A stretch of DNA of 64,000 bases from CAYVIB01 sp964451365 (GTDB lineage Bacteria; Pseudomonadota; Gammaproteobacteria; Pseudomonadales; Cellvibrionaceae), in assembly GCA_964451365.1 (NCBI GenBank), contig CAYVIB010000024.1:1-64000 (forward strand), in the 5' to 3' direction. Position 1 is the first letter of the stretch, and every line of letters begins with the position of its first letter. The notes under the pieces are model-generated. The model was not told the DNA's origin and made no database searches. It saw only the letters and a program-made list of their open reading frames with translations. Positions 52,467-59,166 of this stretch are shown one piece after another. The position numbers and the translations under genes were made by a program.

Positions 52467-52913
52467 TTGGTTGAGTTAGGAAGAGAGTCAGGTTTTTCTT
52501 TGATAGAACTGGTAGCAGTCCTGATAATAATCGGGCTGCTAGCCGCTACCGCAACCTCTACATTAATCCCCAGCACTTCATTCCAACTGCAGGCAAGCCG
52601 TGACCAAATCGTCACGGCTTTTTTTTCCGCGCAACAAAAAGCCATGACGCAACTGGACCCGGTTGCGGTTTTTACCTCTGCAAATCAAATCGATATCCGC
52701 CAGGACAGTAACAATGACGGCACTTTTACCGCGAGTGAAAGTGTAACGGTAGGTGGCGTGACTTATCCCGTAGCCTTACTGGCAAACCAAACACTCACCG
52801 GCGCCACGTTTCAGTTCGATCGTCTGGGTTATACCACACCAGGCAGTGTAACGCTTTCGCAAAATGGTGCGAATGTTGCCATCAATGTTACGGCCACAGG
52901 TTATAGCTATTAA
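52467..52913 (+). CDS. MshC-like pseudopilin
   Basis: A 148-residue type IV prepilin-like protein: MVELGRESG then FSLIELVAVLIIIGLLAATATST, with the Gly-Phe cleavage site and Glu at +5. The soluble part (QASRDQIVTAFFSAQQKAMTQ, VTVGGVTYPVALLANQTLTGATFQFDRLGYTT) resembles minor pilins of the MshC/GspH kind. No ATG exists before the leader, so TTG 52467 must be the start; the ribosome site is weak, and coupling to the pilin gene 17 nt upstream is likely. It is the last msh gene seen; mshD, mshO, mshP and mshQ do not follow. Confidence 0.8.
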   Translation: MVELGRESGFSLIELVAVLIIIGLLAATATSTLIPSTSFQLQASRDQIVTAFFSAQQKAMTQLDPVAVFTSANQIDIRQDSNNDGTFTASESVTVGGVTYPVALLANQTLTGATFQFDRLGYTTPGSVTLSQNGANVAINVTATGYSY

Positions 52914-52993
52914 CATTGTTGGGGTTCGCAGGCTCATCCCAACGTTATTTTCTCAGTTCATTCGATTGACAAGTTCATCTTAATTTATGCGCT

Positions 52994-53045
52994 GTAGGGG
53001 CACCCCTTGCGGGTGCCCGGGCAGGGGCACAAGCCCGGCCCCTAC
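52994..53045. repeat. GC-rich palindromic repeat that supplies the GH94 stop codon
   Basis: GTAGGGGC (52994-53001) and GCCCCTAC (53038-53045) flank inner hairpins (GCACCCCTTGCGGGTGC; CCGGGC with GCCCGG). It is the same family as 38853-38882. The minus-strand TAG of the right arm is the stop of the cellobiose phosphorylase gene at 53042. Lying between convergent operons, it can serve as a bidirectional terminator. Confidence 0.7.
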
Positions 53046-55432
53046 ATTGTCACGAGCACAATGTTTTCATCGGAAAATATTTCCTGCGGAATAAAATTTC
53101 CTTCAACCAATTCTCCGTTAACCGTTATTTTGCTAACACCTTTCTGCACGCCGTTCGGGTTTTGCACCTCGATCTTAAACAACTTGCCCCGAAAGCGACG
53201 TGTCACGGTAAAGCCCGACCATTCGGCGGGAATGCAGGGATCAATTCGCAAACCGGTGTATTCAGGCTGGATACCAAGAATATATTGCGCGGCGGAATGA
53301 TAGGCCCAGGTGGCGGCGCCGGTAAGCCACGGTACACGGCTGGCGCCAAAACGCGGGCTGTATTTGCTATGGGTGGACTGGCTGTAAACGTAGGGCTCGA
53401 TCTGGCGAATCTCCGCCTTGGTGTTGTACGCGGAGGGCATGTACGCGCGGTAGTATTGCCAGGCGCGGTTGCCATTGCCCAACAAGGTTTCCGCCATAAT
53501 TGCCCAGCCTTGGGTGTGGCAGAAAATAGCGGCGTTTTCCTTCATGCCCGGATTGAACAAACGCGCGCGCATGATTTTCGGGTCGAGTTTTTGAATCGGC
53601 GGATCGCAGATCATCAAGCCGTGTTCGGTGGCCAATCGGCGGTTGACAGACTCCATCGCGGTGCTGGCCTTTTCCGGGTCAGCGTGGCCGCTCAATACCG
53701 CCCACGACTGCGGGTTGAGGAAAATCGACGCCTCATCGTTTTCGTTGGAACCGAACTTGTAACCGTCCACGCGAAACGCGCGGCGGTACCACAGGCCGTC
53801 CCAAGTGTGTTTGGCGAGGTTGTCATCCAGCGTGGTTAAATGTTCTTTGGCCCAGGTGATTTCATCGGGCAGGTTTTTCATCTCGCAAATTTCGAGATAG
53901 GTTTTCAACGCGAAACGAAGCTGCATGGCAACAAAAACCGTTTCGCCGTCGTGGCCCAGCACCAGGCAATCGTTCCAGTCCGCCAGCAATCCGCAGGGCA
54001 GGCCGTGCCTGCCCAGGCGGGCGAGGCTGAATTCAATGGCGCGGCGCAAATGCCCGAGCACGGTGGCCTCACCCTGGTCGGCAAACGGCAAAACCTTGTC
54101 GTAAAAATCAAGCGCGCCGGTTTCCTTGACGAAAGCGGGCACGGTATTGAACAACCACATGCAATCATCGGAGCGGTACTCGGTTTCCTCCGGGCATTTT
54201 TCATTGCCGGGTTTGTGGGCGAAGGGTTTTACCACGGGCATGGCGCCGCCGGTGCTGGCCTGGCCGGTAATCATTAGTTCCAGTCGCTCCACCGCTTCGT
54301 CCGGAATACTGTGCAGGCAGCCGAGCATGTCCTGCACCGTGTCGCGGTAACCCAGGCCGTCGCGCTCGCCGGCGTAAACCAGGCTGGCGGCACGGGACCA
54401 CGCGTAGGTGATCAGGCAGTTGTACGGGTTCCAGGTGTTGAACAGGCTGTTGAATTCGGCATCGGGTGTTTGTGCGTTTAGCGCATTGAGGCGCGAGTGC
54501 CAGTGGGACTTGAGTTGTTCGAAGACGGTTTCGATTTGACTTAAATCGGCGTATTCGGCCAGGGCGGCGGCGCCTTCCTTATCGGCTTCGCCTATTCCCA
54601 TCACCACCGCCAATTCTTTTATTTCGCCCGGCATAAGGGAAAGCTCGATTTGCAATGTGCCGCAACCGTTGTCCCCCACGGCGATGGAGTTGGAACATTC
54701 CCCGTTTTCCACGGCGATTGGATTGCCGTAACCGCGATAGGGGCCGATAAAGGCTTCCCGGTCGGTATCGAAACCGGAAACTTCCGCGCCCACCACACCG
54801 AGAAACGTGTGGCGGCCCTGGTCCGCGTCCTGGAAATTGGAGGGGTTTGGATCCATCTGCACATTGGTGCCGTGGTCGATGATGTTGTCGTTCACCGCCA
54901 TTTTAAGAATGTACTGGGAGTACTGGAGGTTGGTTGTGTCGTTGTACAGGCTCCAGCTGTTGGCGTATTCCACATAGGTGAACAGGCGCAGTTTCCTCGG
55001 CGTATTACCGGTGTTGGTGATTTTGGTCCACCAAAGCTCGTGCGTTTTGCCGAGCGGGACGAAGTAGGTTACGGCTGTCTGTATTTCGCTGTAGGTCGAT
55101 GCAACGCGGGTATAGGCCGTGCCGTGGCGGCATTCACTTTGGTATTGGTCCAGCGGTTTGGCCACTGGTTGCCAGGCGGCGGACCAGTAGTCGCCGCTGT
55201 CCATATCGCGCAGGTAGAGGTTGCGGCCCGGCTGGTCCATGGGAATCGTGTTGGAGCGGTAACGGGTAAAGCGCCCTTGGGCGGCGGATCGATAAAAGCT
55301 GTAGCCGCCGGCATGATTGGTAATAACCGCGCCGTATTCGGTGGAACCCAGGTAGTTTGTCCACGAGCGGGGAGTGTCGGGGCGCGTGATGACGTATTCC
55401 CGGTTATCGTCGTCAAAGTAGCCGTATTGCAT
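53042..55432 (-). CDS. Cellobiose phosphorylase (GH94)
   Basis: A 796-residue cytoplasmic glycoside phosphorylase that splits cellobiose with phosphate to glucose 1-phosphate and glucose, saving ATP. It starts MQYGYFDDDNREYVITRPDTPRSWTNYLG (N-terminal beta-sandwich), has an (alpha/alpha)6 barrel with FNTWNPYNCLITYAWSRAAS, GLGYRDTVQDML, and the catalytic-acid motif YRSDDCMWL (D422/D423), then ADWNDC, NPQSWAVLSG and the C-terminal GASRVPWLTGAATWAYHSAAQYILGIQPEYTGLRIDP. Length fits cellobiose rather than cellodextrin phosphorylases. ATG 55432 has AGGA 7 nt upstream. No signal peptide. It works with the symporter at 57541-58887. The symbol is left blank; homologues are called cep94A or cbp. Confidence 0.93.
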   Translation of the reverse strand: MQYGYFDDDNREYVITRPDTPRSWTNYLGSTEYGAVITNHAGGYSFYRSAAQGRFTRYRSNTIPMDQPGRNLYLRDMDSGDYWSAAWQPVAKPLDQYQSECRHGTAYTRVASTYSEIQTAVTYFVPLGKTHELWWTKITNTGNTPRKLRLFTYVEYANSWSLYNDTTNLQYSQYILKMAVNDNIIDHGTNVQMDPNPSNFQDADQGRHTFLGVVGAEVSGFDTDREAFIGPYRGYGNPIAVENGECSNSIAVGDNGCGTLQIELSLMPGEIKELAVVMGIGEADKEGAAALAEYADLSQIETVFEQLKSHWHSRLNALNAQTPDAEFNSLFNTWNPYNCLITYAWSRAASLVYAGERDGLGYRDTVQDMLGCLHSIPDEAVERLELMITGQASTGGAMPVVKPFAHKPGNEKCPEETEYRSDDCMWLFNTVPAFVKETGALDFYDKVLPFADQGEATVLGHLRRAIEFSLARLGRHGLPCGLLADWNDCLVLGHDGETVFVAMQLRFALKTYLEICEMKNLPDEITWAKEHLTTLDDNLAKHTWDGLWYRRAFRVDGYKFGSNENDEASIFLNPQSWAVLSGHADPEKASTAMESVNRRLATEHGLMICDPPIQKLDPKIMRARLFNPGMKENAAIFCHTQGWAIMAETLLGNGNRAWQYYRAYMPSAYNTKAEIRQIEPYVYSQSTHSKYSPRFGASRVPWLTGAATWAYHSAAQYILGIQPEYTGLRIDPCIPAEWSGFTVTRRFRGKLFKIEVQNPNGVQKGVSKITVNGELVEGNFIPQEIFSDENIVLVTM

Positions 55433-55710
55433 GCAATATCCTGTTGGTTGGTGGGTTGACCGAATGGGTTTGGTGGGGGCGGATTATAAAGCAATGAATG
55501 GCGGTTTTGGGTGGAGGTGGGGAGGAGCGGGTAGCGTTTTTAAAATGGTAAAAAGTACTATGTGATGTTGTTTATTTTGCAGGTAGGGCGGCCCGCGTAA
55601 GGATGGGTTTTGCGAATACCAACGGTTGCCGCCGGAGAATTATTGGGATTCAATTCATTCATACCAATCTACCGGATCCATTTTGAAAAACAGCGTTTTT
55701 CAACAGCATG

Positions 55711-56688
55711 TTAGTTCGTCGTGGTCCGCGCCTCCAGCAAAACATCCTCTTCAGCAAATCCAAGAATCAACTGGTCGTTATTCAATTCACGGGTTTTGCT
55801 GTTGATTTCTTCCGAAGCCGGGCCGGTATGGGTGGCCCTGGCCGCGCGGATGGTGTTAACGCTTTGGATCACCACGGAATTGGCGTAAACGGTGCCGTCG
55901 TGCACAACGCCTTCGCTACCCGGTGTGGCGAACTCGACGGTGGCGTAGGGCGCGTAGAGATTGGCATCCAGTTCGCCGGTAATGGCAACATCCCGGCTGC
56001 CGAGATAGCTGATTACCATATCGGAAACCGTGCCGCTGTAGGAGAGTTTGCCGGAGTGGGAAAAGCCGTTCAGCACATAGATATAAACGGTTCCCGCCTG
56101 CGTATCCACCGAGATATTCGCGCCCTTGAGCACCTCAAAACTGTCGAAGTAATAAATACCGGTGCGCAGCGCCAGTTCGGCGCGCTCGCTTACCACCACG
56201 TCCTTGTATCGGCCCGGTAGCAGCGACATGCGGGAAAATGTGTTCACCTGGATTTTCGGCGTGGTGGCGCTAAAGGCGGGGAGCTTGAGTTCGGTGTTGG
56301 TGCCTTTTAACTGTCCGTCCGGCGCCGCGGTGGGCATTGTGCCGCCACTTTCCTGCTCCACGTTGCTTGCAACGATTTTGCCGGCAATCCGGCTGTTGTT
56401 TTTCAATACCACCTTGTTGGCAAACACGCTGCCCACTTCGGAGCCGGAGCCGATAAATGACTCGCCGCTCAACGTGACCACGGTTCCCGGGTGGGATTCA
56501 TCTTCCTGGATAAATACATTGTCGCCGATGCGGAGCGAATTCACGGACGATATCACGGCAGGGGTGGTGAGTGTTGCCGGCCGGTAAATTTCAACCTGGC
56601 AGATATCCGCGTCGCACATGGCGTTGGCTTCAAAAGCGGACAGGCTCAACGCTGCCGAAAACAGCAGAAAACAGGATTTTATTAACAT
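55711..56688 (-). CDS. Exported protein of unknown function, beta-helix/polymer-forming-like
   Basis: A 325-residue exported protein. Signal peptide KSCFLLFSAALSLSAFEANA, then a Cys pair (CDADIC). The body is rich in short beta-strands (VISSVNSLRIGDNVFI, VVTLSGESFIGSGSEVGSVFANKVVLKNNSRIAGKIVAS), which looks like a stacked bactofilin- or left-handed-helix-like pattern. It continues with LLPGRYKDVVVSERAELALRTG, VYIYVLNGFSHSGKLSYSG, and ITGELDANLYAPYATVEF, similar in feel to domains of surface and gliding proteins in the DUF7305 style. I do not recognise a named family with certainty. A CRP-like site lies 165 bp upstream. It sits between the GH94 gene and the sugar symporter, so a role at the cell surface in polysaccharide use is possible. 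Confidence 0.75.
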   Translation of the reverse strand: MLIKSCFLLFSAALSLSAFEANAMCDADICQVEIYRPATLTTPAVISSVNSLRIGDNVFIQEDESHPGTVVTLSGESFIGSGSEVGSVFANKVVLKNNSRIAGKIVASNVEQESGGTMPTAAPDGQLKGTNTELKLPAFSATTPKIQVNTFSRMSLLPGRYKDVVVSERAELALRTGIYYFDSFEVLKGANISVDTQAGTVYIYVLNGFSHSGKLSYSGTVSDMVISYLGSRDVAITGELDANLYAPYATVEFATPGSEGVVHDGTVYANSVVIQSVNTIRAARATHTGPASEEINSKTRELNNDQLILGFAEEDVLLEARTTTN

Positions 56689-56852
56689 GTTCTTCGTTTC
56701 TTCAAAAGGCGGCCTCGTACCGGGCCGCGATAAATTGTATTTTTTCTTTGCCGAAGTTTCCGGCGTGCACGCTTTCTTACGTGTCTAGTAGGAGTAGAGC
56801 AACCGCTATTTGACTGCAAATCATCATATGAGTCGATGGGACTATTAAGCGC

Positions 56853-56870
56853 ATGTGATAGCGCTCACAT
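56853..56870. promoter_or_regulatory. CRP/Vfr-type binding site candidate
   Basis: ATGTGATAGCGCTCACAT contains a perfect TGTGA-N6-TCACA palindrome, the CRP consensus. It is about 165 bp upstream of the exported protein gene (minus strand, start 56688). The core AGCGCT also resembles LacI-family operators. Carbon-source control would suit the surrounding cellulose genes. Confidence 0.55.
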
Positions 56871-56974
56871 AAAATTTTTTGGATTTGAGAGGTAAATTTT
56901 GTAAGGAGATGGCGGGAATAACGACCAGAGTTTTTTATACCTGAATGCCGAAAACAATGCGGACTTGTGTCACA

Positions 56975-57424
56975 TCAGGAATGGTTTCTTCGTTGCAAAA
57001 CCGAACCTGCGAAGCGAATACGATACGCGCCAATAACCAGCGGCGCCACAATAAACAGGGTGGACAAAATATCCGGCAGCGAATGGTACCGCTGATAGAG
57101 CATGAGGGCGATGTACAGCGCCAGGCTGACGAGAAACGCAATCGCGGCGGGGCTTTGCGGTTTGCGTTTGTGAATATGAAAATACACCAGCGCAAAGGCC
57201 ACCGCCGAATGCGTACTGTAGTCGAGCGAAAACGACTTCCATATTTCCAGAACATTATCGGCAAACATAATGAGGTAACAAATAACAATGCCGATAAAAC
57301 CTTTTAGCGGCGCCGCGCGGTCGCCTGATCGAAAATAAATAATCGACCAGACGATGTAGAACGCAAAGAGCGCCGGATTATAACTGTCGGCGATTGCATC
57401 CCATTGTTCGTAAGTCATATTCAT
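56975..57424 (-). CDS. Small PAP2-like integral membrane protein
   Basis: A 149-residue protein with four or five TM segments (ALFAFYIVWSIIYF, GFIGIVICYLIMFADNVLEI, AVAFALVYFHIH, PAAIAFLVSLALYIALMLY, LSTLFIVAPLVIGAY). It carries what look like the two last phosphatase motifs of the PAP2 superfamily in reduced form: DYSTHSAVA (normally SGH) and RYHSLPDIL (normally S-R-x5-H-x3-D). It is therefore PAP2-like, perhaps a lipid or polyprenyl-phosphate phosphatase, perhaps inactive. ATG 57424 (MNMTYEQWDAI) is preferred; the frame to 57541 runs through a hairpin repeat and is not coding. It follows the symporter gene on the same strand after about 115 bp. Confidence 0.65.
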   Translation of the reverse strand: MNMTYEQWDAIADSYNPALFAFYIVWSIIYFRSGDRAAPLKGFIGIVICYLIMFADNVLEIWKSFSLDYSTHSAVAFALVYFHIHKRKPQSPAAIAFLVSLALYIALMLYQRYHSLPDILSTLFIVAPLVIGAYRIRFAGSVLQRRNHS

Positions 57425-57433
57425 TGCCGATTC

Positions 57434-57520
57434 GTAGGGCGGACCCGCGTGTCCGCCCTGGTTTTTAAGATTACGTTTGGTTTGCAAAGTACTGAGGCAG
57501 GCACATGGGCCTGCCCCTGC
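57434..57520. repeat. Two adjacent palindromic repeat copies
   Basis: The first hairpin is GTAGGGCGGAC (57434-57444) with GTCCGCCCT (57451-57459). The second, from about 57495, reads GGCAGGCACATGGGCCTGCC and shares CACATGGGCCTGCCCC with the copy at 38853-38882. They fill the gap between the symporter stop (57541) and the PAP2-like gene start. Confidence 0.6.
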
Positions 57521-57540
57521 GGGCGATGGCAAAATTTGCA

Positions 57541-58887
57541 TCAGCCTGATTTTTTCAGTCCTTCCTGCACAGTTTTCATTGTTTCGTCAGTCAGCTTGTA
57601 GGCGAGCATTGCCAGCGCGGCGATAACCGACAGGATGCCGGGAATCCAGGTAAACATCATGCGGATTCCTTCAATGGTTTCTTTCGGTTGTACCACATTC
57701 GGTTCGTAATGGTAGAACGCCAGCAGGTATCCGCCGGCTGCCCCGCCAACCGTCCAGCCGAGCTTTTGCGAAAAGGATGCACCGGAAAAAATCAGCCCGT
57801 CGATGCGATGCCCCTTTTTGTATTCCGTGAAATCCACGATATCCGCGTACATGGAAAATACGATCACGGTGATCGGACCGGCGATAATTCCGTTGCCGAA
57901 GTAAAGGATACTGAACATCGCCATGTTATCCGGCGAAACATAATAAACCAGCGCAACCGTTACCGCATTTAAAAGCATAAGCACGATAAACACGCGGGTT
58001 TTATCGCGCCCCTTGCACAACCATTGCGTTAACGCCGCGCCGATAATATTGCATATGGTAAAGCCGGCCATGTACCACTTCGCCATGCTTTCGTCGAGCA
58101 GGTAATATTTGAAATAGTAAAGAATGGATGCGCCGCGAATGGATACCCAGGAAAGGGTAAACAAACCGACAAAAAACAAAACAATAAACGGGACGTTAGT
58201 AAAGAGATTCAGCAGGTCCACCCAGAAAGGCGCGCGTTTATTTGGAATAGCCGGCGTGACACGCTCGTGGGTCCAACTGAATGTCAGCAACAACAAAATA
58301 ATAAAAATGACTGCGTACAGGCCCATGGTGAGCTGGAAGCCTTTTTGGTCGTTACCCTGGCCAAACAGTTCCACCAGTTCCAGGGTAAAAAACTGCACAA
58401 CCAGCCCCGCGCAAAATGCACCCACCAGCCGGGCGGAGGATAAACCATTGCGCTCATCGCGATCAGCGGTAATAACGCCGAGCAGGGACGCATAAGGCAC
58501 GTTGAGCGCGGTGTACACCATTCCCACTAAAAAATACGTTACGTAAGCCCAGGTAATTTTGCTTTCGGTACTGATATCCGGTGTGGTAAAACACAGCACT
58601 GCCACAATGCCCAGCGGCGCGGAGCCAAACAACAGAAACGGACGGAACCTTCCCCAGCGGGTGTGGGTGCGGTCGGCAATCATTCCCATCAATGGATCGT
58701 TTATGGTGTCCCAAATGCGCGTGATCAGAAATAAACTGCCGACGGCGGCGGCGGAAATGCCAAATACGTCGGTGTAAAAATAAAGCCCGAAGTAAATAAA
58801 CGTCATCCAGATAAAATTAAAAGCGGCGTCTCCCATGCCATAACCTATCTTTTCCTTCAAGCTGATCCTGGCGGATTCGAGGGTCAT
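57541..58887 (-). CDS. GPH-family sugar:cation symporter (MFS)
   Basis: A 448-residue inner-membrane transporter of the glycoside-pentoside-hexuronide (MelB/XylP) family. It starts with SLKEKIGYGMGDAAFNFIWMTFIYFGLYFYTDVFGISAAAVGSLFLITRIWDTINDPLMGMIADRTHTRWGRFRPFLL, a family hallmark containing the cation-site aspartates and the RWGRFRP loop, and shows about 12 TM segments. Lying between GH94 and GH3 genes, it is the likely cellobiose or cellodextrin importer that feeds the phosphorylase. ATG 58887 has GGAGC upstream. It is divergent from the GH3 gene across a 279-bp control region. Confidence 0.93.
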   Translation of the reverse strand: MTLESARISLKEKIGYGMGDAAFNFIWMTFIYFGLYFYTDVFGISAAAVGSLFLITRIWDTINDPLMGMIADRTHTRWGRFRPFLLFGSAPLGIVAVLCFTTPDISTESKITWAYVTYFLVGMVYTALNVPYASLLGVITADRDERNGLSSARLVGAFCAGLVVQFFTLELVELFGQGNDQKGFQLTMGLYAVIFIILLLLTFSWTHERVTPAIPNKRAPFWVDLLNLFTNVPFIVLFFVGLFTLSWVSIRGASILYYFKYYLLDESMAKWYMAGFTICNIIGAALTQWLCKGRDKTRVFIVLMLLNAVTVALVYYVSPDNMAMFSILYFGNGIIAGPITVIVFSMYADIVDFTEYKKGHRIDGLIFSGASFSQKLGWTVGGAAGGYLLAFYHYEPNVVQPKETIEGIRMMFTWIPGILSVIAALAMLAYKLTDETMKTVQEGLKKSG

Positions 58888-58929
58888 GGATAGCTCCAGT
58901 CAATTGTTGCGAGTCGTTATTGTTATTGC

Positions 58930-58956
58930 TACCGGTTTGTTATTTATAACCCGGTA
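58930..58956. promoter_or_regulatory. Inverted repeat in the divergent symporter/GH3 control region
   Basis: TACCGG (58930-58935) and CCGGTA (58951-58956) form an inverted repeat around an AT-rich centre, with TTGC extending one arm and TTGC following the other. It lies 43-69 bp before the symporter start and about 210 bp before GH3, so one regulator could control both. The ACCGG core also occurs in the operator candidate at 653-668. Confidence 0.35.
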
Positions 58957-59166
58957 TTGCCCTTGTGCATGGTAATCTTCGCCCCTCGCGCATAATTTAC
59001 TCTGGCGCATGTTCACTTACGAAAATGGGCGAGGCGGGAGTATACCCAAGCCGGGTGAAAATAGGGAATGGGTTCCGCCCTTTCGTGATTGGCGTCTACA
59101 CTTTTAGCATTGCGTCGGTCGGATAAATACACAAACAGTCGCTTATAACCAAACAGACGAGGGATC

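Noticed and set aside
54650..55459. A 269-codon + strand frame opposite the GH94 gene
   Set aside because: It is antisense to intact cellobiose phosphorylase motifs and shows Val/Gly/His-rich shadow composition.
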